A stretch of 64,000 bases of DNA from Leptospira jelokensis (GTDB lineage: Bacteria > Spirochaetota > Leptospiria > Leptospirales > Leptospiraceae): assembly GCF_004769635.1 (NCBI RefSeq), contig NZ_RQGH01000011.1, positions 67,001 through 131,000 of the forward strand, given 5' to 3'. Below are positions 54,384-64,000 of this stretch, piece after piece; position 1 is the stretch's first letter, and every line of letters begins with the position of its first letter. Position numbers and translations under genes: made by a program. Under the pieces are notes generated by a model. The model was given only the letters and a program-made list of their open reading frames with translations, had not been told where the DNA came from and ran no database searches.

Positions 54384-55291
54384 TAAAAATACCCACCTTT
54401 TTTTCTTTCTTCCATCGCCGCTTCGGAACGTTTGTCATCCAAACGTGAACCTCTTTCTGTGGTGCGTGAAACTTGGATTTCTCGAATGATATCATCTACT
54501 GAATTTGCTTCTGATTCGACGGCAGCTGTACAAGTCATATCACCAACTGTGCGAAACCGAACCGTCCTTGTTTCCACCTTGTCGGTATTGTCTAAACTGA
54601 TAAATTTTGAAACAGGAAAGACCAATTCCTCTCGCCAAACAATTTCTCTTTGGTGTGAGAAGTATAAGGAAGGAAGGTCAATCTTTTCTTTTCGGATGTA
54701 TTCCCAAACATCAAGTTCCGTCCAGTTACTAATTGGAAACACACGGACATTTTCGCCTACATGGATTTTTCCATTATAGATATTCCAAAGTTCTGGGCGT
54801 TGTAGTTTGGGATCCCAAGATCCAAATTCATCTCGAACAGAAAATATTCGTTCTTTGGCTCTTGCTTTTTCTTCATCCCGACGTGCCCCACCGATACAAG
54901 CATCAAATTTGAATTCGGCGATCGTATCAAGTAGTGTTACTGCTTGGATGGCATTGCGACTTGGAAACTTTCCTTTTTCTTCAACGGCTTTTCCTTGGTC
55001 GATAGAATCTTGAACATAACGAACAATTAACTTTTCGCCAATTTTTTCAGCCAAGTCATCTCGAAATTTGAGCGCCTCATCAAAGTTATGCCCCGTGTCA
55101 ATGTGAACGAGGGGAAAAGGAAATTTACCTGGACGAAAGGCTTTGAGAGCAAGGTGAACCAAACAAATGGAATCCTTACCACCAGAAAATAATAAAGCAG
55201 GCCTTTCAAATTGGGCTGCCACTTCTCGTAAGATATAAATGGCTTCTGATTCTAACTGGTCCAAATGAGAGAGACGATGGGTGTGATTCAT
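54383..55291 (-). CDS. cysD: Sulfate adenylyltransferase, catalytic subunit
   Basis: This 302-aa ATP pyrophosphatase-fold enzyme joins ATP and sulfate to APS. The PP-loop is LLFSGGKDSICLVHLALKAF, VHIDTGHNFDEAL follows, and FDACIGGARRDEEKARAKER is the family box. It lies 6 nt after cysH and one base into cysN. Confidence 0.96.
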   Translation of the reverse strand: MNHTHRLSHLDQLESEAIYILREVAAQFERPALLFSGGKDSICLVHLALKAFRPGKFPFPLVHIDTGHNFDEALKFRDDLAEKIGEKLIVRYVQDSIDQGKAVEEKGKFPSRNAIQAVTLLDTIAEFKFDACIGGARRDEEKARAKERIFSVRDEFGSWDPKLQRPELWNIYNGKIHVGENVRVFPISNWTELDVWEYIRKEKIDLPSLYFSHQREIVWREELVFPVSKFISLDNTDKVETRTVRFRTVGDMTCTAAVESEANSVDDIIREIQVSRTTERGSRLDDKRSEAAMEERKKGGYF

Positions 55292-55297
55292 ATTTGA

Positions 55298-56023
55298 TTA
55301 TCCTTTTTTTGGTGTGAGTTTTCCATCTACCCAATGTAACCCACATTCCTTCTTTGATTCTTGTTCCCACCACCATCTACCAGCACGAAAGTCTTCCCCT
55401 GGTTCAATGGCTCGGGTACACGGGGCACAACCGATACTTGGAAAGCCTTTGTCATGTAATACGTTATATGGTACATTGTGTTCGCGGATGTATTGCCAAG
55501 TTGTTTCAAAACTCCAATTCAGTAGTGGTTGGTATTTGATTAAATTCCTTCCTGGATCGGATTCAAACAAAGACATCTCGGTGCGAAATCCTGATTGTTC
55601 TTTTCGTAGTCCCGTCACCCAAATTTCCATTCCTTGTAAGATGGAATCAAGAGGGACCAGTTTACGAATCCGACAACACTCTTTTCGTAAGTCCTGTGAA
55701 TCGTAAAAGGCATTAGGACCATTTTCATTGGTAAAATTTTGGATCTCTTTAGCGTTTGGGAAATATGTTTCAATTTTTGCCCCATAACGGATGTTTGTTT
55801 TTTGCCAAACATCATAGGTTTCTTGGAAAAGTCGTCCTGTATCAAGAGTGGCAATGCGAATGGGGATGGATTCACTTAAGATGGCATGGGTAATGGCTTG
55901 GTCTTCCAGTCCGAAACTTGTGGTGAACACCACTTTTCCCGGGAATTCGGCGCTCAATTTTTTTAGGCCATCGGCAATCGATAGATTGGCGTAAGATTCT
56001 GTCAAAACTTCCAAATTTCCCAT
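55298..56023 (-). CDS. cysH: Adenylylsulfate (APS) reductase, iron-sulfur type
   Basis: This 241-aa protein reduces activated sulfate to sulfite. It has the four cluster cysteines of APS reductases, in RKECCRIRKLVPL and SIGCAPCTRAIEPG, and the catalytic Cys in KKECGLHWVDG. E. coli-type PAPS reductases lack the CC...CxxC set, so APS is the likely substrate, in line with the absence of cysC. It lies 68 nt after cysA and may have extra leader control. Confidence 0.93.
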   Translation of the reverse strand: MGNLEVLTESYANLSIADGLKKLSAEFPGKVVFTTSFGLEDQAITHAILSESIPIRIATLDTGRLFQETYDVWQKTNIRYGAKIETYFPNAKEIQNFTNENGPNAFYDSQDLRKECCRIRKLVPLDSILQGMEIWVTGLRKEQSGFRTEMSLFESDPGRNLIKYQPLLNWSFETTWQYIREHNVPYNVLHDKGFPSIGCAPCTRAIEPGEDFRAGRWWWEQESKKECGLHWVDGKLTPKKG

Positions 56024-56031
56024 TTTTATCC

Positions 56032-56064
56032 CGTCCTAGCATCCAATGTTTTGTATATTGGACG
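56032..56064 (-). promoter_or_regulatory. Leader inverted repeats ahead of cysH
   Basis: In the cysA-cysH spacer two pairings compete. TCCAAT (56042-56047) pairs with ATTGGA (56057-56062), and CGTCC (56032-56036) pairs with GGACG (56060-56064). They share three bases, so only one can form at a time. This could be a weak processing or control element; stems are short and chance is possible. Confidence 0.3.
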
Positions 56065-56091
56065 ATTTGTAAAGTATATTAGCGGAAATTA

Positions 56092-57156
56092 TTAGATAGA
56101 GAAGTCTTCTACGTAAACTTTTGCTTTTTTGATCCGTAGGTAAACGGTTTCCCCTGGGAGTAAATTTAGGTATTTATAGGTTTCCTGTTCGAGAACGGAC
56201 TCGATGAGGGTGCCCGTATCCACCCGTTTCAGTTCCACACGCACATTCCTTCCTGTCGAATGGATGTATTGGATCTCGGCAGCGATCCCTTGGTCTTTTT
56301 CCCGAACAATTTCCACATCATAGGGACGCACATAAGCAACGGCATCGGACTCTTTTATGTTTTGGTGCTCCGATGTTTCAAGAGCCAAATTCCCAATTTT
56401 GGTTTTTCCTTCTTCAATTCGACCATGGAATAAATTCACATCACCTAAGAAGTGAAAGACGAAAGGAGACTTGGGTTTGTTGTACACTTCATCCGGACTT
56501 CCCACTTGTTCCAATTGGCCTTGGTTTAGGATCACAATCCGATCACTCACCTCAAGTGCTTCTTCTTGGTCATGGGTGACAAAAACACTAGTGATATGGA
56601 TCTCATCGTGAAGCCTACGCAACCAATTGCGTAATTCTTTCCTAACCTTGGCATCAAGTGCTCCAAATGGTTCATCGAGGAGGAGAAACTTAGGTTCGAT
56701 GGCAAGAGCACGGGCAAGTGCCACCCTTTGCCTTTGTCCACCTGAGAGTTCGTGAGGGTAACGGTTGTGAAATTTTTCTAGTTGGATGAGTGTGAGGAGT
56801 TTTGCGATTTTTTCTTGGATTTCCTTTTTGGAAGGCCGAGTTTTTTTAGGACGAACTTCCAAACCAAAGGCAATGTTTTCAGCGATTGTCATATGGCGAA
56901 AGAGGGCATAGTGTTGGAATACAAATCCAACTTCCCCATTTTGGATTTTGGAAGATGACAACTGTTCGCCGACAAAATTCACAGACCCCGATGAAGGTTC
57001 TTCAAGACCTGCAATGATCCGAAGTAAGGTTGTTTTACCCGATCCCGAAGGACCAAGCAGTGCAACCAGTTCTCCATCTGGGATGGATAAGTTGACATCT
57101 TTTAAGGCAGTAAAGGATCCAAAGGTTTTGTTTACATTTTGTATTTCGATTGGCAT
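56092..57156 (-). CDS. cysA: Sulfate/thiosulfate ABC transporter ATPase
   Basis: This 354-aa ATPase powers sulfate import. Walker A is [20 protein letters not shown], the signature is [17 protein letters not shown], Walker B is [18 protein letters not shown], and the switch is [10 protein letters not shown]. The C-terminal 100 residues form the TOBE-like regulatory domain. It starts 1 nt after cysW. Substrate is assigned from the neighbours. Confidence 0.95.
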   Translation of the reverse strand: MPIEIQNVNKTFGSFTALKDVNLSIPDGELVALLGPSGSGKTTLLRIIAGLEEPSSGSVNFVGEQLSSSKIQNGEVGFVFQHYALFRHMTIAENIAFGLEVRPKKTRPSKKEIQEKIAKLLTLIQLEKFHNRYPHELSGGQRQRVALARALAIEPKFLLLDEPFGALDAKVRKELRNWLRRLHDEIHITSVFVTHDQEEALEVSDRIVILNQGQLEQVGSPDEVYNKPKSPFVFHFLGDVNLFHGRIEEGKTKIGNLALETSEHQNIKESDAVAYVRPYDVEIVREKDQGIAAEIQYIHSTGRNVRVELKRVDTGTLIESVLEQETYKYLNLLPGETVYLRIKKAKVYVEDFSI

Positions 57157-57157
57157 A

Positions 57158-57961
57158 TTAGGATCTCTCGGTTCGTTTTTCCAAAATCAATTTGAAGATT
57201 AAAGTGAGTAGCGATAAAAACACAAGTAAGGTGGCACAAGCAAAAGCTCCCACAGAATCAAATTCATTGTACAACATTTCAATGTAGAGTGGAAGGGTTG
57301 TGGTTTTTCCTCGGATGTGTCCGCTGAGAACTGACACCGCACCAAATTCTCCCATGGCCCTTGCATTACAAAGAATGATACCGTATAACAATCCCCATTT
57401 GATATTGGGTAAAATAATCCTACGAAACAATTGGCCAAAACTGGCTCCGAGTAACATTCCTGCTTCTTCCTCTTCGCGGCCTTGGCTTTGCATTAGGGGA
57501 ATGAGTTCCCTTGCAACAAAAGGAAAGGTGATAAAGACTGTGGCCATAATAAGACCTGGTGTATTGAACACAATTTTGAGATTATGTTCAGCTAAAAAAT
57601 CACCGAAAGTGCCTTGCCTACCAAATAACAACAAAAAGATGAGACCTGACACTACTGGAGATACAGCAAAGGGAGAGTCGATGATGGTGATGAGTAGGTT
57701 TTTCAATGGAAAAGAAAACCGAGTGATGGTAAAAGCCGCGGTGATTCCAAAAATAGTATTTAAGACCACAGAGAGAAAGGATACCTTGATGGTAAGTCCA
57801 ATCGCAAAAAGGGCATACTCACTCGTAATGGATGCATAGTATTTTTCAAAACCTTCCCGGAAAGCCTCTGTAAATACCGTATAAATAGGCAAAATTAAAA
57901 GTACACCAAACAATGTATAAGCGAGTAAAACCAAAAATATGGGAAAAAGTTTCGTTTTCAT
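57158..57961 (-). CDS. cysW: Sulfate ABC transporter permease CysW
   Basis: This 267-aa inner-membrane permease has about six helices. The ATPase-coupling loop is [27 protein letters not shown], the EAA motif of binding-protein-dependent permeases. [17 protein letters not shown] is a typical CysW/CysT motif. The start overlaps the cysT stop by 4 bp (ATGA). Confidence 0.94.
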   Translation of the reverse strand: MKTKLFPIFLVLLAYTLFGVLLILPIYTVFTEAFREGFEKYYASITSEYALFAIGLTIKVSFLSVVLNTIFGITAAFTITRFSFPLKNLLITIIDSPFAVSPVVSGLIFLLLFGRQGTFGDFLAEHNLKIVFNTPGLIMATVFITFPFVARELIPLMQSQGREEEEAGMLLGASFGQLFRRIILPNIKWGLLYGIILCNARAMGEFGAVSVLSGHIRGKTTTLPLYIEMLYNEFDSVGAFACATLLVFLSLLTLIFKLILEKRTERS

Positions 57962-58788
57962 GTGAGTTTTTTGGAAGCCCTTTCCTGGAAAAAATTGATG
58001 AGGAACATAAAAGAAAAGGAAGTGAGTAACATCACAAGGGCGATGGATGTTGCCTTTTCAAATTCGTATTGTTCGAGTTTGGTGACGATGAGAAGGGGCA
58101 AAATCTCTGTTTTGCCTGGAAGGTTTCCTGAAATGAAAACCACAGATCCGTATTCGCCGATGCTACGGGCAAATGCCATCCCTGTGCCTGCAAGTAATGA
58201 AGGCCAAAGTTCTGGTAATAATACTTTCCAAAAGGTTTGGAAGGGAGTGGCACCTAGGCAACGTGCACTTTCTTCTAATTCTTTTGGTAGTTCTTCGATG
58301 ACGGGTTGTACGGTTCGCACAACAAAAGGAAACCCAATGAACACAAGTGCGATTACAATTCCAATGGGAGTGTAGGCAATTTTGATCCCCCATTTGTCAA
58401 AAAAAGATCCGATGATGCCTGTTTGCGAATAAATCGTAGTGAGTGCAATGCCTGCCACCGCTGTAGGGAGGGTAAACGGTAAATCGATTAAGGTATCAAA
58501 GAATTTTTTGAATGGGAACTGGTAACGAACGAGGACCCAAGCAAATAAAAACCCGATGAAGAGATTGATGACAGCGGATATGAGTCCAACGCTAAAACTT
58601 AAAACGAGCGCACCTCGGATGCGCTCATCGGTAAATACTTCAAAAATTCCGGTAAAACCAATCCCAAGGGAGTGATAAAATAAACCGAGTAGTGGTATGA
58701 TGACCACTGCGGACGAATAAAAAACGGTGAATCCTAAACTGATTCCTAAATGGACTTTTTTATACGGCCGTGTTTCAATTTGCATCAT
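57958..58788 (-). CDS. cysT: Sulfate ABC transporter permease CysT
   Basis: This 276-aa permease forms the channel with CysW. It has about six helices, the EAA-type loop [25 protein letters not shown], and [21 protein letters not shown], typical of CysT (CysU). [19 protein letters not shown] is also family-like. It starts directly after the sbp stop. Confidence 0.94.
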   Translation of the reverse strand: MMQIETRPYKKVHLGISLGFTVFYSSAVVIIPLLGLFYHSLGIGFTGIFEVFTDERIRGALVLSFSVGLISAVINLFIGFLFAWVLVRYQFPFKKFFDTLIDLPFTLPTAVAGIALTTIYSQTGIIGSFFDKWGIKIAYTPIGIVIALVFIGFPFVVRTVQPVIEELPKELEESARCLGATPFQTFWKVLLPELWPSLLAGTGMAFARSIGEYGSVVFISGNLPGKTEILPLLIVTKLEQYEFEKATSIALVMLLTSFSFMFLINFFQERASKKLT

Positions 58789-59826
58789 TTATTTGGTTTT
58801 GTAGATGGCATCAAAGACTCCTCCATCTGCAAAATGTTTTTTCTGAGCAGTCTCCCAAGTTTCACCTAAATCGGATAGAGAAAATAATGTGAGTTTGGGA
58901 AATTCTTTGGCAGAGGATTTTGCTGTCGCAGGGTCAATCGGTCTAAAAAAATGTTTCGCAATGATGGCCTGACCTTCTTTGGTAAAAAGGAATTCCAAAT
59001 AGGCATTTGCTTTTTCTAAATTACCTTTTTCGGTGGCAGTTTTTGTCACAACAGCAACCGGAGTTTCTGCTTTGATGGACTCAGATGGGTAAACCACTTC
59101 TAGGCTATTGTTTCCGGAACGTTTCTCCTCGTCTAACGCTAGTTTTGCTTCATTTTCCCAGGTGATGAGAACATCGCCAATTTTACGATTCACAAACGTA
59201 GTCGTGGAACCTCTTGCTCCCGTATCGAGAACAGAAGTATTTTTATACAAAGCTTTGATAAACTCTGTTGCCTTTTCATCTGACTTAAATTTCCGTTTTG
59301 CATACCCATAAGCCGCCAAATAGTTCCACCGAGCTCCACCACTGGTTTTTGGGTTTGGAGTGATCACGGAAACTCCAGGTTTAACAATATCATCCCAATC
59401 TTTGATTTTTTTAGGATTTGATTTGCGGACAAGGAAAATGATCGTTGAGTAGTAGGGTGTACTTTTGTTAGGGAGTTTTGTTTGCCAATTCACATCGATT
59501 AACTTTGATTTTGTGGCAATGCTATCGATATCATAAGAGAGGGCAAGGCTAACCACATCAGCATCAAGGCCATCAATGACGGCGCGGGCTTGTTTTCCAG
59601 ATCCGCCGTGAGATTGTTGGATGGTAAATTCAGAACCTTTTTTTTCCTTCCATGATTTTAAGAAGGATTTGTTGATTTCTTCATAGAGTTCCCTCGTTGG
59701 ATCAAAGGAAACATGGAGAAAACTGGATTCGGCAAGGAGAGAGGTCATGATCCCAAATCCTAAAAAAATGAACAATATGGCAGAAAAACTGGGTTTAAAT
59801 GGGATAAATTTGGTAAATTTTTTCAT
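58789..59826 (-). CDS. sbp: Periplasmic sulfate-binding protein
   Basis: This 345-aa protein has an N-terminal signal peptide ([22 protein letters not shown]). Sulfate-binding family motifs include [62 protein letters not shown] and [13 protein letters not shown]. It captures sulfate for CysTWA and opens the transport-reduction operon. It is divergent from fliK, with a 180-bp spacer. Confidence 0.94.
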   Translation of the reverse strand: MKKFTKFIPFKPSFSAILFIFLGFGIMTSLLAESSFLHVSFDPTRELYEEINKSFLKSWKEKKGSEFTIQQSHGGSGKQARAVIDGLDADVVSLALSYDIDSIATKSKLIDVNWQTKLPNKSTPYYSTIIFLVRKSNPKKIKDWDDIVKPGVSVITPNPKTSGGARWNYLAAYGYAKRKFKSDEKATEFIKALYKNTSVLDTGARGSTTTFVNRKIGDVLITWENEAKLALDEEKRSGNNSLEVVYPSESIKAETPVAVVTKTATEKGNLEKANAYLEFLFTKEGQAIIAKHFFRPIDPATAKSSAKEFPKLTLFSLSDLGETWETAQKKHFADGGVFDAIYKTK

Positions 59827-60006
59827 TTTTTTGTCCTTTTGGCTAATAAAACAAACTCATCCTCCAATTTAGTGAATATTTGTCAATGGAAAAATCTTTC
59901 CTTTCCGTAGGCAAAGACCTTTTCCCGACATAAACAGGGAAAGGAAGAAGATAATTCTCTCAAGGAAATCTAGGGAAGTTCGATCCTTAAGGGAGAAGGC
60001 ACCCCA

Positions 60007-61662
60007 ATGAATGTAAACGTTGACAAACAAAACTTAATTCCTTTTCCCCAAGCTGAATTGAGACCAGGCAGACGTGATGGTGCCGATAACAACTATTTTG
60101 CGGTGAAAGAAAGTTTTGGGGAGATTTTGGAAAGGGAATTCCAAATCCATTCTGAAACTCCGAAGTCTCATTCAGAGTGGAAACCACTCAGTTCCGAATC
60201 AAATTCATACGATGTTTCGAGTGACAAAGGAATTCCTCGAGAAGTAGAAACCAAAACAAATTCAGTTTTGGATGCAAACCAATCTAATTCTGAATCTACT
60301 TCCAAAACAAAATCAAAAGACGATGCAAATGACGATTCTACAGAAGAAGATGATCTTGATCGTGATGCGTTAGAATATAGCATTGGTATCTTATCCAATC
60401 ACAACTTGTTTGAAAAAAGTTTCCTTCCGGCAAATGAAGGTAACGAATCCTTATTAAAAGAAAAATCAATTGCCTTATCCTTACAGAAATCAGCGGAAAA
60501 AAATCCATCATATGCAAATAAAGAATCCAAAAGTTTTTTAGAAGAAACTAAAAAATTAGCAGAGAGTTTCTTGAAAATGGGACAAACCGATCCCAAACTG
60601 CTTTTGCAAAATACAAAAACTTCCCCATCTGAATCCCTTCCATCCAATCTTGTGATGTTTCCCAATTCTGCAAAAAAAATACAAACGCAAGATAAAGAGA
60701 AAGATAACAAACCAAGCCAGATTCCTTTTGTTGGAAAATCGGAACTTACAATGAGTGGGATGGCACTTGCTCATTCTATGTTACAAAAAGACAAAGGGGT
60801 TCGTGGGCTTGAAAATGAAACCCAATCAGAACCAACACTCCGTAAATTGGAACAAAAAAGTAAACCTTCCAAAAACAATAAATTGGAATCAAATCACAAC
60901 GAAACTTCCAGTGAAAAAGATAATGCAAATGGTATCATCACATCTGACAAAATGATTCGTTCCCTTGGGTTAAAGGATAAAGAATTCCAAAAACAAAATG
61001 AAAACAAAAACCAAGTCCAAAATGAAAAACAAAAATCGGACTCTAATTTTGTGAATCAAATTGTAAATGTTTCTTCTTCTAAAATGGGTGAAGAAAATGG
61101 AAGGCCAACAGATGACAAAGGTTCTTCCAAACAGGGGTTTAACTTCCATTCGGTGGAAAATAAACTCCATTCTAAAACCGAATCAGTTAGACCAACTGAG
61201 AGAACGGAGAAACCAAAAGATACCAATTTGAAACAAAATTTGGACGAACTCATCAAACAAGCGAAGTTTGACATCATCCAAAATGGAAAGTCAAGTGCCG
61301 AGATCATCATGAATCCAAAAGAATATGGACGCCTTACGCTAAAGGTGACTGTGGATGGCGAAAAGGTAGAGGGTCGAATTTTGGTAGAATCAGAAGAGTT
61401 ACAAAAATCACTCCAAAACGAAATCCAATCGATTAGAGACAATTTAAAAGAATCAGGCCTCGACTTACAAGCGCTCATCATTGATTTGTGGGACGATGGA
61501 AGCCAACTTGCAGACAGACAAAACCAAAATGAACTCTACCAAACCCTTATGGAAACTGCTAAAAATCGCGGAAAATTGCGATCCGAAGGGAAGGATGAAG
61601 GATTGGACTTAAACGGAATCAAAGAATCAGAAGATTCCAAAGTATTAGAATTTTTCGCATAA
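60007..61662 (+). CDS. fliK: Flagellar hook-length control protein (FliK-like)
   Basis: This 551-aa protein has a long, very polar middle (Asn, Lys, Ser, Glu, Gln rich), typical of the FliK ruler part. The C-terminal Flg_hook domain is at about 425-510: [40 protein letters not shown] and [17 protein letters not shown]. It measures hook length and switches export specificity. GGGAGAAGG lies ahead of the ATG. It is followed by flgD and flgE, the normal order. Confidence 0.88.
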   Translation: MNVNVDKQNLIPFPQAELRPGRRDGADNNYFAVKESFGEILEREFQIHSETPKSHSEWKPLSSESNSYDVSSDKGIPREVETKTNSVLDANQSNSESTSKTKSKDDANDDSTEEDDLDRDALEYSIGILSNHNLFEKSFLPANEGNESLLKEKSIALSLQKSAEKNPSYANKESKSFLEETKKLAESFLKMGQTDPKLLLQNTKTSPSESLPSNLVMFPNSAKKIQTQDKEKDNKPSQIPFVGKSELTMSGMALAHSMLQKDKGVRGLENETQSEPTLRKLEQKSKPSKNNKLESNHNETSSEKDNANGIITSDKMIRSLGLKDKEFQKQNENKNQVQNEKQKSDSNFVNQIVNVSSSKMGEENGRPTDDKGSSKQGFNFHSVENKLHSKTESVRPTERTEKPKDTNLKQNLDELIKQAKFDIIQNGKSSAEIIMNPKEYGRLTLKVTVDGEKVEGRILVESEELQKSLQNEIQSIRDNLKESGLDLQALIIDLWDDGSQLADRQNQNELYQTLMETAKNRGKLRSEGKDEGLDLNGIKESEDSKVLEFFA

Positions 61663-61693
61663 ACAAAGAGAATCAACAAAAATCGAGGACGAT

Positions 61694-62278
61694 ATGCCAG
61701 ACGGAATGCAAGATATTTCTACACAAAATTCAGCAAGGACCAAATACTTTGAAGGGGATAGAAGTTTTAATATCCGCAAACATTTGGACCAATTGGAAAA
61801 AGAAGAAACAAGTGGTTTGAAAGGAATTGAAATTCGAGAAAAACAAAAAGAATTAGGCAAAGATGATTTCCTAAAACTCCTGTTAACTCAACTTTCTCAC
61901 CAAGATCCAACAAACCCAGTGCAAGACAAAGACTTCATCGCACAGATGGCACAGTTTTCTTCATTAGAACAAATGAAAAACATATCATCTGGAATTGCCA
62001 GAATGGAATCAAAACAAAGTTATTCGGTCGTAGGTAAAATAGTATCAGGACCAGATTTGGTGACTGGGGAAGACGTAACAGGTCTTGCAGGTGCCATACT
62101 TTTTGATAACGAAGGGAAAACCTATGTTCGTGTGAACGGTAGAATGCTCGATGTTTCTAAAATTAATTTAATCTCTGATCCAGAGTTATTAAAATCAGAA
62201 ACACAATTCCAACGCCAACCTAACATTCCAGAGATTCCGAACAATACGTTAAAAAAACAAGAAGCTTATCAGGATTAA
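61694..62278 (+). CDS. flgD: Flagellar hook assembly scaffold FlgD
   Basis: This 194-aa hook-cap protein guides FlgE assembly. The conserved N-terminal block is [20 protein letters not shown] followed by [20 protein letters not shown], at about residues 57-96. The C-terminal part is short, with [18 protein letters not shown]. It is preceded by about 55 extra N-terminal residues. It lies 31 nt after fliK and 38 nt before flgE. Confidence 0.95.
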   Translation: MPDGMQDISTQNSARTKYFEGDRSFNIRKHLDQLEKEETSGLKGIEIREKQKELGKDDFLKLLLTQLSHQDPTNPVQDKDFIAQMAQFSSLEQMKNISSGIARMESKQSYSVVGKIVSGPDLVTGEDVTGLAGAILFDNEGKTYVRVNGRMLDVSKINLISDPELLKSETQFQRQPNIPEIPNNTLKKQEAYQD

Positions 62279-62316
62279 TTGAAAAAGGTCGATAAAAAAA
62301 GAGAGGAAAGAACGTT

Positions 62317-63711
62317 ATGATGAGATCACTTTACTCCGGTGTTTCCGGATTGAAAAACCACCAAGTTAGAATGGATGTTATTGGTAACAACATATCTAAC
62401 GTGAATACACATGGATTTAAAACAGAACGTGTTACGTTCCAAGATATGATCTCACAAGAATTACAAGGTGCATCTGAACCTAATGAAAGGATCGGGGGAA
62501 CAAACCCAAAACAAGTGGGTCTTGGATCACTCATCGCTGCCATTGATAAAATCATGACCCAAGGTGCATTACAAACAACCGGGAAAAATACAGACCTTGC
62601 TGTATCTGGAGAAGGATTTTTTATCGTAAAAGATGGAGACAAACAGTTTTATACTCGTGCAGGTGCTTTCAACGTAGATAAAAATGGTTTTTATGTAAAC
62701 CCTGCAAACGGACTCAAAGTACAAGGTTGGAATTCAAGACTTGATGAAACTGGAAACAAATACATCAACTCGGCAGGCTCACTAGAAGACATCGTAATCC
62801 CTCTTTATTCCAAAGAACCAGCTCGTGCCACACAAAATGTTGATTTCCAATCAAACCTCAATGCAAGTGTAGCAGCAGTCCCAGCAGACGCAACCGAAGA
62901 AGACATCCAACGATATATCAATGACCCAGACCCACGCCAGAGAAGAGGCCATGTAACTTCCATTAACGTATATGATGAACTTGGAAACACTCGCCAGATG
63001 GGAGTGGAATTTTACAAAATGCGTGAGAATGTTTGGAAGATGCGTTTCAAATTGGAAGATGCAAGCCAAGTTTCTGTTGATGTGAATGGAACAGGTGGGG
63101 AAAACACAAGTGTCTCTGGAAATACAGAACTTGAAGTGTCCTTTACCCCTGATGGTAAAATCATCAGTGTTTCTGATGGAGTGGATTCACAAACCACTGG
63201 CAAACTAAAAGCAGATATTTCCTTCCGCATCCCAGGAAACCCAACGGCACAAAAATTTAGTTTGAACTTGGGAGAAGCAGGCCTTGTTGGTGGGATCACT
63301 CAATTCTCATCTGACTTCACAACAAAAGCTGTGAAACAAGATGGATACCCAATGGGATATATGGAATCTTTTTCCATCGACAATACAGGAACTGTCACGG
63401 GAGTTTTTTCAAATGGCGTGCGCCAACCTCTTGCCCGTGTTGCCCTTGCCAACTTCACAAACCCTGCAGGTCTAAACAAAGAAGGGGATACGATGTACAG
63501 TTTCTCTCTCAACTCTGGGGAAGCAAATATTGGAGAGGCAGGAAGCCAAGGCCGTGGAAAAATCAATGCAGGACTCCTAGAGATGTCAAACGTTGATCTT
63601 TCTGACCAATTCACAGATATGATTGTGACCCAAAGGGGTTTCCAAGCAAACTCAAGAACCATTGTGACATCCGACCAGATGATCCAAGAAGTACTCGGAC
63701 TCAAACGATAA
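62317..63711 (+). CDS. flgE: Flagellar hook protein FlgE
   Basis: This 464-aa protein forms the hook joining the periplasmic flagellum to its motor. The N-terminal rod/hook motif is [20 protein letters not shown] followed by [12 protein letters not shown]. The C-terminal helix is [20 protein letters not shown] followed by [15 protein letters not shown]. The middle D1 and D2 domains are present. There is no cysteine in the whole protein; at the place where other spirochaetes carry the cross-linking Cys the sequence seems to read FQSNLN. It ends at a clear terminator. Confidence 0.96.
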   Translation: MMRSLYSGVSGLKNHQVRMDVIGNNISNVNTHGFKTERVTFQDMISQELQGASEPNERIGGTNPKQVGLGSLIAAIDKIMTQGALQTTGKNTDLAVSGEGFFIVKDGDKQFYTRAGAFNVDKNGFYVNPANGLKVQGWNSRLDETGNKYINSAGSLEDIVIPLYSKEPARATQNVDFQSNLNASVAAVPADATEEDIQRYINDPDPRQRRGHVTSINVYDELGNTRQMGVEFYKMRENVWKMRFKLEDASQVSVDVNGTGGENTSVSGNTELEVSFTPDGKIISVSDGVDSQTTGKLKADISFRIPGNPTAQKFSLNLGEAGLVGGITQFSSDFTTKAVKQDGYPMGYMESFSIDNTGTVTGVFSNGVRQPLARVALANFTNPAGLNKEGDTMYSFSLNSGEANIGEAGSQGRGKINAGLLEMSNVDLSDQFTDMIVTQRGFQANSRTIVTSDQMIQEVLGLKR

Positions 63712-63723
63712 GAGTAGTGGGAG

Positions 63724-63745
63724 AACGGGGGTAACCCCGTTTTTT
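63724..63745 (+). terminator. Rho-independent terminator after flgE
   Basis: The 7-bp stem AACGGGG / CCCCGTT with loop GTAA is followed by a T-run, 13 nt past the flgE stop. It ends the fliK-flgD-flgE transcript. Confidence 0.9.
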
Positions 63746-63807
63746 CCTTGAGTTCTGCAAAATTCTAAGAAAACTAGGTCAAACCAAACCTTTTAGAATT
63801 TTGTCCA

Positions 63808-64000
63808 TTGTCACGTTTTCAAAAAAATACCCTCCTCGTTTTCACACTCCTTGCGGCAATCGCCTATGCGCCGTTATACTATTCTATCAAACAACTCATT
63901 AAAAAAGAATCATTACCCATTACCTTAGAAACTCCCGAGACGGTAGTATTCTTTAGTTTGGGAGAATTTGAGGCAAAAGGGGATGGTTTCGATGCCAAAA
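63808..64000 (+). CDS. N-terminal part of an unknown membrane-anchored protein, cut by the window edge
   Basis: An open frame from TTG 63808 reaches the end of the window (64 codons). It starts with a hydrophobic anchor (TLLVFTLLAAIAYAPLYYSI) and continues as a soluble part (TLETPETVVFFSLGEFEAKG). No family is recognised. It comes after the flgE terminator, so it may have its own promoter. The start codon is uncertain. Confidence 0.5.
   Translation, partial: MSRFQKNTLLVFTLLAAIAYAPLYYSIKQLIKKESLPITLETPETVVFFSLGEFEAKGDGFDAK

Noticed and set aside
1..64000. CRISPR array, insertion sequence or prophage
   Set aside because: No regularly spaced repeats, transposase, integrase or phage structural genes were seen on either strand.

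Overview
The window reads as chromosome of a spirochaete of the genus Leptospira, most likely the saprophytic L. biflexa group. The reasons are an AT-rich genome with frequent TTG and GTG starts, a complete clustered haem pathway with a HemC-HemD fusion (described for Leptospira), a mitochondrial-like EF-G of the spirochaete type, and flagellar hook genes. This assignment is inference from gene content; no species marker was compared. Coding density is high. No insertion sequence, phage, CRISPR array or attachment site was seen.

Layout. 1-4.4 kb (minus): a tight operon etfB-etfA-lolA-unknown 659-aa protein-trpS. 4.5-8.6 kb: a UbiA-like membrane protein plus a small membrane protein (minus), a membrane adenylate cyclase (plus) and a degenerate HD-GYP-like protein (minus). 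8.9-12.7 kb (plus): acyl-CoA dehydrogenase, CrtI-like oxidoreductase, homoserine kinase. 12.8-16 kb: two small unknown genes, a DsbA-like oxidoreductase and malate dehydrogenase. 16-17.5 kb: an alpha/beta hydrolase divergent from a MarR regulator with two operator-like palindromes between them. 17.4-22 kb (minus): a coupled operon of LysM/M23-like protein, amidohydrolase, two cyclic-nucleotide-binding proteins, tRNA-Arg(CCT) and prmC. 22-24.2 kb: fusA with a clear terminator. 24.3-31.6 kb: TrkH-type transporter, a DPPR-synthase-like UbiA protein, a thioredoxin-like protein and several unknown genes. 31.7-35.6 kb (plus): cysK, topA, hemH. 35.6-43.8 kb (minus): hemA-hemCD-hemB-hemL-hemE-hemN-hemG, largely joined by 4-bp ATGA overlaps. 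43.9-47.6 kb: msrB, a small exported protein, RNase P RNA, a NERD/P-loop protein and a lipoprotein. 47.6-59.8 kb: assimilatory sulfate reduction (siroheme synthesis cobA-met8, cysJI, and sbp-cysT-cysW-cysA-cysH-cysD-cysN). 60-64 kb (plus): fliK-like, flgD, flgE and the start of one more gene.

How it fits together. The haem operon makes uroporphyrinogen III, which is the branch point to haem (hemE, N, G, H) and to siroheme (cobA, met8). Siroheme is the cofactor of CysI, and sulfide from CysJI is the substrate of CysK, so the window holds a nearly continuous sulfate-to-cysteine route with its cofactor supply. No APS kinase is present and CysH carries the iron-sulfur cysteine pattern, which points to direct APS reduction.

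The most unusual signals are: a topA reading frame whose conserved N-terminus has no ATG/GTG/TTG start; a tRNA gene sitting 1 nt after one stop codon and 6 nt before the prmC start; a protein gene whose last codons lie antisense to the P1 helix of RNase P RNA; a shortened HemA; an HD-GYP domain that has lost its HD histidine next to an adenylate cyclase; and a hook protein FlgE without any cysteine.
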